Made by a program: the position numbers and the translations under genes
Shown here: one piece after another, positions 34,537-42,866 of the stretch
How the letters are laid out: every line of letters begins with the position of its first letter
Position numbering within the stretch: the stretch's first letter is position 1
Notes under the pieces: generated by a model
What the model saw: the letters and a program-made list of their open reading frames with translations, nothing else
What the model was told of the DNA's origin: nothing
Databases searched by the model: none
NCBI RefSeq assembly: GCF_001426745.1
Contig: NZ_LMFI01000010.1
Span: forward strand, 911,722-975,721
Length of the DNA stretch: 64,000 bases
Direction: 5' to 3'
From: Nocardioides sp. Root140
GTDB taxonomy: Bacteria; Actinomycetota; Actinomycetes; Propionibacteriales; Nocardioidaceae

Positions 34537-36263
34537 GAGGTGCCCCCCGAGCGCCGGGCGACCACTCGGTAGAGGTGGGGATCCTCGTCCTGGTAGGGCG
34601 AGAGCCCGATGCCTTCCTGCTCCTCCAGCACCTCGAACGCATGCTGCTGTGCCAGGGCGGCCCCGAACGCCGGGCCGTCCTGGTAGCGGCGGTAGTGATG
34701 GCGGTGGACCTTCGGGTTCGCCTTGTCGTCTGCGGTCCGGAACTCGGCAGCGAGGACGTCGCCGGGCCGGGACAGCGCGTCGAGGCTCGACAGCAGGGCG
34801 TCCTGCGTCTCCTCCTCGAGGGAGTGCAGGAAGAACCGCAGGTAGAACATGACAGGTTCGTCGCCCGCCTCGGCGCGCGCCCTCCCCACGACGGATGCCA
34901 GCGCCTCGGTGTCGGCGACGTCGCACTCGTGGAAGCTCAGTCGGTCCTCGAGTCCGAGCTCGGCCGCCTTCGCCTCGGCACGACGGATGCCGCGCTGCGA
35001 GCGGTCGATCCCGAACACGCGACGACCGGCTTCGGCGTGCGCGACCGAGTCGCGCCCTTCACCACAGCCGAGGTCCACCACGATCCGGGGCACGTCGGCT
35101 CGTGCACTGACCGCCTCGAAGAAGGCCGACGGCGTCGAGAACCCGGTGTGCTCGTAGAAGTCGGCCCAGTAGATCTGCTGGGTCCATGCGCGGGGCATGA
35201 GGGCGTCCGCGGCGCGGGTCCGGCGGTCCCGGTCCCAGTTGAAGCCGGGCTGTGGTTCCCGCCAGCCCGTCCCGTAGAGCGCCTCGGCCACCCGCTCCGC
35301 ACAGTTGGGCAAGAGGCCCGTGCTGCCGGCGAAGTCGATCTCGTGCACGCCGGTCCAGTCCGACGCGCGTACGTCGACCACACCCGAGACCCCGTAGGGA
35401 AAGCCGAGGACGTCGTGTTCGTCGAAGTAGGTGTGGAAGAGATCGACGTGGGCGTCCTTGTCACCTTCGATCTCGTTGGCGATCCGCAGGTGCGTGCCGT
35501 AGGCGAGCACCCGGAAGCCGGAATCGATCAGGGCGAACGCGATGTCGTGGAGCTCGCGGGCAGCATCGGCGCCGTTCCGGTGCCCGGAGACGTAGGCGAG
35601 GTCGATGTCGGAGTCGTGGCCGATCACACCGTTCTCGCGGACCGCCCCGAGCAGGGTCCCGTAGATGAAGAAGGCGTCGAGCCCGAACCTCTCGGAGACG
35701 AAGTCGCGCACTCGCCCGGCCTGCGTCATGGTGCGTCGCTGCCAGGCCGTGTCGAGGTTCTTCGCGACCTGGAGTGCTCCGGAACGTGAGAAGACGTGGT
35801 CTCCCGCCAGCTTGTCCTTGAGCTCCTGCAGTCGGTGGGGCCCGTTGCTGCGCGGCCGGTAGACCGTGCCGTGAGCGGCGATGGGCAGCGGGCGGCCGTC
35901 CACGACGACGGCGAGCCGGTCGTGGGTGCCGATGTAGTCCCAGAGCTCCTTGACCCGGAAGCGGAACCGCCGCACCTCGGCCCCCGGGACGCGGCGCTTC
36001 GCCGGGTCGGCCACCAGCGTGGTGACGAGGTCGGTCCTGTTCACGCGCAGGGTCACGGTCACCGCCGGCGTGCCCGGGGCCACGGCGATCCAGCCCTCGA
36101 TCCAGCGCGGCTCGAAGTCCTCCACCATGCCGGTACGGACCACGGGCGCGGGTGGCGCCGGCTGCACGCGCTGGACGCCGAGGCGGCGGGCCGCACTCCC
36201 CAGCCGTCGACGGACCTGCCTGCGGATGCCGAGGTCACGCGAACGACGAGGTGATGCGGTCAT
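34533..36263 (-). CDS. LicD-type phosphotransferase / SAM methyltransferase fusion
   Basis: A 576-residue protein in three parts. About 50-135 is a beta-sandwich-like segment (WIEGWIAVAPGTPAVTVTLRV) seen in some cell-surface glycan enzymes. About 160-370 is a LicD domain with GTLLGAVRENG (202-212) and HDSDIDLAY (216-224) supplying the nucleotidyltransferase-fold Asp ligands. From 390 on there is a class I methyltransferase with VVDLGCGEGRDS (395-406). LicD proteins transfer phosphocholine-like groups to surface glycans; methylation of the same group is an inference. It stands as a single gene. Confidence 0.88.
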   Translation of the reverse strand: MTASPRRSRDLGIRRQVRRRLGSAARRLGVQRVQPAPPAPVVRTGMVEDFEPRWIEGWIAVAPGTPAVTVTLRVNRTDLVTTLVADPAKRRVPGAEVRRFRFRVKELWDYIGTHDRLAVVVDGRPLPIAAHGTVYRPRSNGPHRLQELKDKLAGDHVFSRSGALQVAKNLDTAWQRRTMTQAGRVRDFVSERFGLDAFFIYGTLLGAVRENGVIGHDSDIDLAYVSGHRNGADAARELHDIAFALIDSGFRVLAYGTHLRIANEIEGDKDAHVDLFHTYFDEHDVLGFPYGVSGVVDVRASDWTGVHEIDFAGSTGLLPNCAERVAEALYGTGWREPQPGFNWDRDRRTRAADALMPRAWTQQIYWADFYEHTGFSTPSAFFEAVSARADVPRIVVDLGCGEGRDSVAHAEAGRRVFGIDRSQRGIRRAEAKAAELGLEDRLSFHECDVADTEALASVVGRARAEAGDEPVMFYLRFFLHSLEEETQDALLSSLDALSRPGDVLAAEFRTADDKANPKVHRHHYRRYQDGPAFGAALAQQHAFEVLEEQEGIGLSPYQDEDPHLYRVVARRSGGTS

Positions 36264-36333
36264 GGATCTCCCAAGGACGGTGGTGGAGCGGACGCACGAC
36301 AGGATAGGTGACGGCTCCGGTCCCTCGTTCGGC

Positions 36334-37278
36334 TCACGCGGGGCGCGCCGCGAACCTGGTGGCCACCGCGGCCACCCGCTCCCGCAGCTCGTCGGGCCCC
36401 TCGACCTCGAACGGAGCGTCGACCGAGGCGAGCACGGCCAGCGGCCAGAACAGGTCGTCGGCGTGCATGCGCATCAGGGTGGTCTCGCCGTCGTCGGACA
36501 GCTCGGCCCACCGACCCACGACCTGCTCGACCTCCTTGCGCGTGGCCGCGAACCGCACACGCACGTCGTACCTCCTGGGCACCTGCTTGAACCCGGCCTG
36601 CACGAACGCGAGCTCATCGGCGGCGGGGAGCTCGCGGGACAGGAAGCGGGCGCCGGTCAGCTCGACCGCGCCGATGCGGTCGACGCGGAAGCTGCGCCAG
36701 TCGTCACGGCCGCGGTCCCACGCGACGAGGTACCACCGCCGTCCGATCGAGACGAGGCGGCGCGGCTCGACGTGGCGCTGGGTCAGGTCGGCGTCCTTGG
36801 CGGTGTAGGCGAACCGCACCGTCTCGGAGTCGCGACACCCCTGCGCGAGCGAGGTGAGGGTCGTGGCATCGATGCTCGGGCCGTACGACGGGGCAGGCAC
36901 GGTCTGGGTCTTGAGCGCATCCATGCGCCGACGCAGCCGTGGCGGCATCAGCGAGATGACCTTGGTCAGGGCCTGGAGGGACGTCTCCTCCAGCCCACCG
37001 ACGGCACCGGCGGCCGCAGTGCGCAGCCCGACCGCGATGGCGACCGCCTCCTCGTCCTCGAGCAGGAGGGGCGGCAGCGTCGTCCCGACCTGGAGCTGGT
37101 AGCCGCCGGCCACCCCTCGGGACGCGTCGACCGGGTAGCCGAGCTCGCGCAGCCGGTCGATGTCGCGGCGCAGCGTCCTGGCGCTGACCTCGAGCCGGCC
37201 GGCCAGCTCGCCGCCGGGCCAGTAGCGGTGGGTCTGCAGGAGCGAGAGGAGGCGCAGCATCCGGGCACTGGTGTTCAT
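36334..37278 (-). CDS. WYL-domain transcriptional regulator (YafY type)
   Basis: A 314-residue protein with an N-terminal DeoR-like winged helix (LAGRLEVSARTLRRDIDRLRELGYPV), a WYL domain (LVSIGRRWYLVAWDRGRDDWRSFRVDRI) and a C-terminal WCX region. WYL regulators sense small ligands or nucleic acids. GGAGGAC precedes ATG 37278. It diverges from the ABC exporter genes with 63 bp between starts, and is probably their repressor. Confidence 0.9.
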   Translation of the reverse strand: MNTSARMLRLLSLLQTHRYWPGGELAGRLEVSARTLRRDIDRLRELGYPVDASRGVAGGYQLQVGTTLPPLLLEDEEAVAIAVGLRTAAAGAVGGLEETSLQALTKVISLMPPRLRRRMDALKTQTVPAPSYGPSIDATTLTSLAQGCRDSETVRFAYTAKDADLTQRHVEPRRLVSIGRRWYLVAWDRGRDDWRSFRVDRIGAVELTGARFLSRELPAADELAFVQAGFKQVPRRYDVRVRFAATRKEVEQVVGRWAELSDDGETTLMRMHADDLFWPLAVLASVDAPFEVEGPDELRERVAAVATRFAARPA

Positions 37279-37304
37279 GTCCTCCAGACTAATTCTGATA
37301 GCGG

Positions 37305-37320
37305 TCAGGAAGTGGCCTGA
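37305..37320. promoter_or_regulatory. TCAGG-N6-CCTGA dyad between WYL regulator and ABC exporter
   Basis: A perfect 5-bp inverted repeat with six-base spacer in the 63-bp divergent promoter region, 22 bp before the ATPase start. A plausible operator for the WYL regulator; not demonstrated. Confidence 0.45.
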
Positions 37321-37341
37321 ATGGTCGGAAGAGTGCTCCTC

Positions 37342-38370
37342 ATGACGACAACAGACGCAGCACCCGTGATCGTGACCCGAGGCCTGACCCGGCACTTCAC
37401 GGCACGCAAGCAGACGGTCGAGGCGGTTCGTGGCCTCGATCTGGAGATCGGCCAGGGCGAGCTGGTCGCCTTCCTCGGACCCAACGGCGCCGGCAAGTCC
37501 ACGACCCTGCGCATGCTCACCACACTGATCCCGCCGACGTCGGGCACCGCCTCCGTCGCCGGGCACGACGTGGTCACCGAGCAGCACGAGGTGCGCCGCG
37601 CGATCGGCTTCGTCGGCCAGGGCAACGGCGCCGGCCACGTCCAGCGCGGTCGTGACGAGCTGGTCAGCCAAGGACGCGCCCACGGCCTGTCGCGGGCGCA
37701 GGCCCGCTCCCGCGCCGACGAGCTGGTCGAGGACCTCGACCTCTCCGCCGTCGCGGACCGCAAGGTCTCCACGCTCTCCGGCGGGCAGCGGCGACGCCTC
37801 GACATCGCGATGGGCCTCGTGCACCTGCCCCGGGTGCTTTTCCTCGACGAGCCCTCGACCGGGCTCGACCCGCAGAACCGGGCGAACCTGCAGGGGCTGG
37901 TCGAGAGGCTGCACGCCTCGACCGGTTCGACGATCGTGCTGACCACGCACTACCTCGAGGAGGCCGACGCGCTGGCCGAGCGGGTGATCGTGATCGACCA
38001 CGGCACCGTGATCGCCGACGACACGGCGCACTCGCTCAAGTCCGGGCTGGGTGACCTCGTGACCCTCGGCCTGGTCGACGAGATCGACGCGACGGTGGCC
38101 GCCGAGCACGCAGCGCTCCTCGACGGCGCGGTCGTCGAGCGCACCGGCCGCATGGTCACGGTGCGCGTGGCCGGCGGCCACGAGCTGGCGCCCGGGCTGC
38201 TCGCCTCGCTCGAACGGCGCGGCATGGCGCCGCGCAGCATCGAGGTCACCCGCCCCACCCTCGACGACGTCTTCCTGGACCTGACCGGGCGCAGCCTCCG
38301 CGAGGCCCAGGAGAACGCCGATGCATCGACCCCGACCGACCACTCGAACGAGAAGGTGGAAGCAGCATAA
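37342..38370 (+). CDS. DrrA-like ABC exporter ATP-binding protein
   Basis: A 342-residue ATPase with Walker A GPNGAGKS (46-53), Q-loop IGFVGQGNGAG, signature TLSGGQRRRLD, Walker B VLFLDEPSTGLD and switch TTHYLEEAD, plus the C-terminal extension of daunorubicin-resistance-type exporters (RPTLDDVFLDLTGR). It powers drug or lipid export with the following permease. ATG 37342 is preferred over 37321 because GGAAGAG is suitably spaced. Its TAA stop (38368-38370) overlaps the apparent ATA start of the permease. Confidence 0.92.
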   Translation: MTTTDAAPVIVTRGLTRHFTARKQTVEAVRGLDLEIGQGELVAFLGPNGAGKSTTLRMLTTLIPPTSGTASVAGHDVVTEQHEVRRAIGFVGQGNGAGHVQRGRDELVSQGRAHGLSRAQARSRADELVEDLDLSAVADRKVSTLSGGQRRRLDIAMGLVHLPRVLFLDEPSTGLDPQNRANLQGLVERLHASTGSTIVLTTHYLEEADALAERVIVIDHGTVIADDTAHSLKSGLGDLVTLGLVDEIDATVAAEHAALLDGAVVERTGRMVTVRVAGGHELAPGLLASLERRGMAPRSIEVTRPTLDDVFLDLTGRSLREAQENADASTPTDHSNEKVEAA

Positions 38371-39170
38371 GCACCGCAGTCCTGAACCCCACCCGCGTCC
38401 GGCAGGCGACGCCGGACAGTCCCGCCAACGGGTTCCTCGCCGACACGTGGAACGTGATGACCCGCGAGCTGAAGCCGGTGCTGCGGGAGCCGGCGTCCGT
38501 GCTCTTCGCGATGGTGCAGCCGCTGGTCTTCCTCGGCCTCTTCGCCCCGTTGCTGCCCGACACGCCCGACGGCTCGGCGCTGCAGTGGTTCGTGCCCGGC
38601 ATCGTGGCGATGACCTGCTTGATGGGCGCCTCGTTCACCGGCGCGAACCTGACCAACGAGATGCTCACCGGCTCGCACGAGCGACTGCTGGTCTCGCCGC
38701 TGAGCCGGTCGTCACTGCTGGTCGGGCGAGCCCTGAAGGAGGTCGTGCCGATGCTGATGCAGACCGCGATCATCCTGCTGGTCGTGACGCCGTTCAGCTT
38801 CGACCTGCACCTGGGCGGCGTACTCATCGGAGTGGCGATCCTGTCGCTGTTCAGCGTCGGGGTCGGCGCGTTGTCCTTCGCGCTGGCGCTGGCCTCGAAG
38901 GACAACGAGTGGATCTTCTGGACCGTGCAGCAGACGCTGATCTTCCCGGTGCTGCTGCTGGCCGGCATCCTGCTGCCCCTCGACGGCGCACCGCGCTGGC
39001 TGGAGATCGCCTCGAACCTCAACCCGCTGACGTACGTCGTGGAGGCGGTGCGGGAGCTGTTCGCCGGCAGCTACCCGGTCGACTCGATCGCCGCCGGGTT
39101 CGCCGGCTCCGCGCTGATGGCCGCCTTCGGAATCGCGATCGGCCTGAAGGCGATGCGCAACTCGTCCTGA
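38367..39170 (+). CDS. DrrB-like ABC-2 exporter permease (apparent ATA start)
   Basis: An ABC-2 type permease with about six helices and the family block LLLAGILLPLDGAPRWLEIASNLNPLTYVVEAVREL. Starting at ATA 38367 gives 267 residues with a normal N-terminal cytoplasmic region (STAVLNPTRVRQ...) and AAGGTGG seven bases upstream. The first ordinary start in frame is GTG 38454, which would remove 29 residues and has no ribosome site. The junction reads ATAA where ATGA overlaps are the norm in this window. Confidence 0.75.
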   Translation: MSTAVLNPTRVRQATPDSPANGFLADTWNVMTRELKPVLREPASVLFAMVQPLVFLGLFAPLLPDTPDGSALQWFVPGIVAMTCLMGASFTGANLTNEMLTGSHERLLVSPLSRSSLLVGRALKEVVPMLMQTAIILLVVTPFSFDLHLGGVLIGVAILSLFSVGVGALSFALALASKDNEWIFWTVQQTLIFPVLLLAGILLPLDGAPRWLEIASNLNPLTYVVEAVRELFAGSYPVDSIAAGFAGSALMAAFGIAIGLKAMRNSS

Positions 39171-39181
39171 GCCCGGGCCGG

Positions 39182-40345
39182 TCAGCGAGAGACGAACAGG
39201 AGCTCGCGCTGCTGCAGGGCCTGGTAGAGGAAGCTCGTCCGGCCCTGCTCAGCGGGAGTGACTGTCACCGTCACCACGGGGCCGTCGGCGTCGACGTCCT
39301 CGACGTCGAGGTAGTCGCTGTACGGCGTCCGTGACACCGAGCTGGTCCCCTCGCGGTAGGTCTTCTCCAGCACCTCTGCACCGTCTCGTGCGGCGTCGGT
39401 CGAGTCGAAGTGGTAGGCCACGTGCACCTCGGCCTCACCGTCGTCGACCGACCAGCCGATGCCGACCGCGTCGAACGGGTCCTCCGGCACGGAACCCTCG
39501 AGCTGCTCGTTCAGCGCCTCCAGCTGTTCCGGTGAGGCCTGCGACCCGAGGACGGCGGAGGCGGGGTCCGCCCCACCCTCGACGCGGGTCAGCACCGCCG
39601 AGATCGCGCCCTCGTCGTCGAGGGCGTCGGCGACCGCGGCAAGGGAGTCGTCGTCGGCCAGGCTGTCGCCGCCCTCGAGCCAGGACTCGACCGCAGGGGT
39701 CGACGGGCTGAGCGCGATGTGGTCACCCTGCCTGGCCAGCCGGGTCGGGACGCCGAGCCGGTTCGCGGCGTTGACCGCATCGAGGTGGTTCTCGAAATCC
39801 TCCCCCTCGACGTCGGTCACGACGCCGTCGCCGACCTCGGTCAGGTCGCTGGAGAGAGTGTCGTCGTCGAAGTCACCGGTGACCACGGCGAAGCGGCCGG
39901 GCGGCACGCTGAGCTCCACGAAGCTGTCGACGTCGAGCACCGACCACCCGAGCAGCTCGGCGAACTCCTCCGGCGCGGCCGCCTGGAGGTTGAACGACTC
40001 CCCGAACGGCACGAACACCGGCGTGGGCGACTCGGAGGAGGCATCGGTGAGCCCGCTCAGCCACGGCGACGTCGCCTCACGGCTGCCGTCGGTGGGGACG
40101 TCGAGCCCGGCCGCCTCGGTGGCCGCCCGCAGGTCCGCGGTCTGCACCAGGACGTCGTCGTCCACGGCAGAGGCAGGGATCTCGGCCAACGCACCGCGGA
40201 CGCTGTAGCCCTCGCTGAGGGACTGCGGCGACCGGTGCTTCTCGTCGCCATCGTTGCTCCCGTCATCGTCGGAGCAGCCTGCGACGAGCACCGTCGCGGC
40301 CACTGCCAGGACGGCCAGTCGCGCCGTCGTACGCCGGTTTCCCAC
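39182..40345 (-). CDS. hypothetical lipoprotein
   Basis: A 387-residue protein with a lipoprotein signal (VLVAGC, Cys24), an Asp/Ser-rich linker, and two similar-looking alpha/beta halves, the first around FVELSVPPGRFAVVTGDFDDD and the second around AVGIGWSVDDGEAEVHVAYHF. No enzymatic motif is visible and I do not recognise the family. GTG 40345 is chosen because GGAGG lies eight bases upstream; a GTG three codons earlier is possible. Convergent with the exporter genes (11-bp gap). Confidence 0.78.
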   Translation of the reverse strand: MGNRRTTARLAVLAVAATVLVAGCSDDDGSNDGDEKHRSPQSLSEGYSVRGALAEIPASAVDDDVLVQTADLRAATEAAGLDVPTDGSREATSPWLSGLTDASSESPTPVFVPFGESFNLQAAAPEEFAELLGWSVLDVDSFVELSVPPGRFAVVTGDFDDDTLSSDLTEVGDGVVTDVEGEDFENHLDAVNAANRLGVPTRLARQGDHIALSPSTPAVESWLEGGDSLADDDSLAAVADALDDEGAISAVLTRVEGGADPASAVLGSQASPEQLEALNEQLEGSVPEDPFDAVGIGWSVDDGEAEVHVAYHFDSTDAARDGAEVLEKTYREGTSSVSRTPYSDYLDVEDVDADGPVVTVTVTPAEQGRTSFLYQALQQRELLFVSR

Positions 40346-40408
40346 GTGCTGCACCTCCGTGTCGGGTCCCGTTCGGGGTGTGCCCGGAACCGGACCGCTG
40401 GAAACCTC

Positions 40409-42685
40409 TCAGCCCAGGGCAGCGGGCAGGGTGGCGGCCCAGGCGGTGCGGATCTCGTCGACAGGCACCTCGAAACGTGCTTCCGGGTTCGGACCCTCGA
40501 CCGAGAGCGTGGAGCCGCCGGTGCGACCGATCGGAGTCACCGGCACACCGTGCTTCTCGGCCAGGGCGACCAACGCGTCGGCGGACGCCTCGGGCACCGT
40601 GACGATCGCGCGGGCCGCGGACTCGGCGTACAGGTTGACGAACGCGTCACCCTGCACGGCGACCGCGGCTCCGATGCCGTTGCGCAGTGCCGACTCGGCC
40701 AACGCGATCGCGAGGCCGCCGTCGGAGAGGTCGTGGGCACTGGTGACCACGCCCACTGCCTCGACCAGGAGCGCACCGAGCGCCTTCTCTGCGGCGAGGT
40801 CGACGACCGGCGGGCGACCGCCGAGGTGGTCGTGCACGACGTGGGCCCACTCGGAACCGGAGAGCTCCTCACGGGTGGAGCCGAGCTGGAAGATGCGCTC
40901 GCCCTCGGCCACGAAGCCGGTCGGCGTACGACGGGTGACGTCCTCGATCACGCCGAGCACGGCGACCACCGGGGTCGGCAGGATCGCGGTCTCGCCGGTC
41001 TGGTTGTAGAGGCTGACGTTGCCGCCGGTGACCGGGATGCCGAGCTCGAGGCAGGCGTCCTTGAGGCCGCGGCAGGCCTCGGCGAACTGCCACATCACGT
41101 CGGGGTCCTCGGGCGAGCCGAAGTTGAGGCAGTCGCTGATCGCCATCGGCGTCGCGCCACCGGTCGACACGTTGCGGTAGGACTCGACCAGCGCCAGCTG
41201 CGCGCCGAAATACGGGTCGAGCTTGGCGAAACGGCCGTTGCAGTCGGTGGAGACCGCGACGCCGAGGTTGGTCGCGTCGTCGACGCGGATCATGCCGGAG
41301 TCGGACGGCTGCGCGAGCACGGTGTTGCCCTGCACGTAGCGGTCGTACTGGTCGGTGACCCAGGACTTGTCGCACAGGTTCGGCGAGGCGATCAGCTGCA
41401 GCAGAGTGGCCCTGAGCTCGTCGCCGGTCGTCGGACGGGCCAGCTTCTCGGCGCCGTCGGCCTGGAGGGCGTCCTGCCACTCGGGGCGGGCGAACGGCCG
41501 GTTGTACGTCGGTCCGTCGTGCGCCACCGACCGCGGCGGCACGTCGACGACGCGCTCGCCGTGCCAGTCGATCTCGAGGCGACCGGTGTCGGTGACCTCG
41601 CCGATCGCCACGGCCTCGACGTCCCACTTCTCGCAGATCGCCATGAACGCCTCGACATCGCCGGGCTCGACGACCGCCATCATGCGCTCCTGCGACTCGC
41701 TCATCAGGATCTCTTCGGGCGAGAGCGTGGAGTCGCGCAGCGGCACCCGGTCCAGCGAGCAGCGCATGCCGCCGTCACCGGCGGAGGCCAGCTCGGAGGT
41801 GGCGCACGAGAGTCCGGCTCCACCGAGGTCCTGGATGCCGGCGACCACGCGGGCCTGGAACAGCTCGAGGGTGCACTCGATGAGCAGCTTCTCCATGAAG
41901 GGGTCGCCCACCTGGACGCTGGGCCGCTTGGCCGGGCCGGTCGACTCGAAGGTCTCGGAGGCCAGGATCGAGACGCCACCGATGCCGTCGCCCCCGGTGC
42001 GGGCGCCGTAGAGGATCACCTGGTTGCCGACGCCCGAAGCCTTGGCGAGGTGGAGGTCCTCGTGGCGGAGCACGCCGATGGAGAGCGCGTTGACCAGCGG
42101 GTTGCCGGCGTACGTCGCGTCGAAGACGACCTCGCCGCCGATGTTGGGCAGGCCCAGGCAGTTGCCGTAGCCGCCGACGCCGGCCACGATGCCGGGCAGC
42201 ACCCGGTGGGTGTCATCGGCGTCGAGCGGGCCGAAGCGAAGCGGGTCCATCACGGCGACCGGGCGGGCGCCCATGGCGAGGATGTCGCGGACGATGCCAC
42301 CGACGCCGGTCGCCGCGCCCTGGTAGGGCTCGACGTACGACGGGTGGTTGTGCGACTCGACCTTGAACGTCACCGCGTAGCCCTGGCCGATGTCGATGAC
42401 GCCGGCGTTCTCCCCGATGCCGGCGAGCATCTTGCCGACCGGCGTCTCCTGGGGAATCTCGGAGAACTGCTTGAGGTGCACCTTGCTCGACTTGTAGGAG
42501 CAGTGCTCGGACCACATCACCGAGTACATCGCCAGCTCGGAGCTGGTCGGACGGCGGCCGAGGATCTCGCGGATCCGGGCGTACTCGTCGGCCTTCAGAC
42601 CGAGATCGGCCCACGGCTGTTCGCGGGTGGGGTCGGCGGCGGCTACGTCGACGGTGTCGAGGACAGGGCGGGGAGTCTCAGGCAC
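40409..42685 (-). CDS. purL: phosphoribosylformylglycinamidine synthase, large subunit
   Basis: A 758-residue FGAM synthase II (small PurL type), which converts FGAR to FGAM using ammonia supplied by PurQ, with PurS as the bridging subunit. Motifs: [12 protein letters not shown] near the N-terminus, [35 protein letters not shown] and [16 protein letters not shown] 42685 is chosen with AGGA eight bases upstream; an in-frame ATG at 42694 has no spacing for a ribosome site. It is separated from purQ/purS by the DUF1906 gene on the other strand. Confidence 0.97.
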   Translation of the reverse strand: MPETPRPVLDTVDVAAADPTREQPWADLGLKADEYARIREILGRRPTSSELAMYSVMWSEHCSYKSSKVHLKQFSEIPQETPVGKMLAGIGENAGVIDIGQGYAVTFKVESHNHPSYVEPYQGAATGVGGIVRDILAMGARPVAVMDPLRFGPLDADDTHRVLPGIVAGVGGYGNCLGLPNIGGEVVFDATYAGNPLVNALSIGVLRHEDLHLAKASGVGNQVILYGARTGGDGIGGVSILASETFESTGPAKRPSVQVGDPFMEKLLIECTLELFQARVVAGIQDLGGAGLSCATSELASAGDGGMRCSLDRVPLRDSTLSPEEILMSESQERMMAVVEPGDVEAFMAICEKWDVEAVAIGEVTDTGRLEIDWHGERVVDVPPRSVAHDGPTYNRPFARPEWQDALQADGAEKLARPTTGDELRATLLQLIASPNLCDKSWVTDQYDRYVQGNTVLAQPSDSGMIRVDDATNLGVAVSTDCNGRFAKLDPYFGAQLALVESYRNVSTGGATPMAISDCLNFGSPEDPDVMWQFAEACRGLKDACLELGIPVTGGNVSLYNQTGETAILPTPVVAVLGVIEDVTRRTPTGFVAEGERIFQLGSTREELSGSEWAHVVHDHLGGRPPVVDLAAEKALGALLVEAVGVVTSAHDLSDGGLAIALAESALRNGIGAAVAVQGDAFVNLYAESAARAIVTVPEASADALVALAEKHGVPVTPIGRTGGSTLSVEGPNPEARFEVPVDEIRTAWAATLPAALG

Positions 42686-42800
42686 GAGGCACATCCTAGG
42701 GCGCGTGGTTCGCACGTCACGCCCCGCACTCCGCGATGGTCGCCGCGACTCGCCCACACCCCGTCTGACCTGCATGAATTACAGATTTGTAGTTCAACCG

Positions 42801-42831
42801 AACCACTGTTACTGGTGTTACTTGTGTGGTT
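42801..42831 (+). promoter_or_regulatory. repeat-rich promoter region of the DUF1906 gene
   Basis: AACCAC (42801-42806) and GTGGTT (42826-42831) form a dyad enclosing two GTTACT direct repeats nine bases apart (42808, 42817). The block is markedly AT-richer than its surroundings and lies 36 bp before the start codon. It looks like a regulator-binding region. Confidence 0.45.
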
Positions 42832-42866
42832 AGGGTGACGCAGTTCCTTCCCCATTGGAGACCAAG

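Noticed and set aside
38454..39170. Permease starting at GTG 38454
   Set aside because: It would remove a plausible N-terminal segment and has no ribosome site, whereas AAGGTGG is well placed for the ATA at 38367. Kept only as an alternative.
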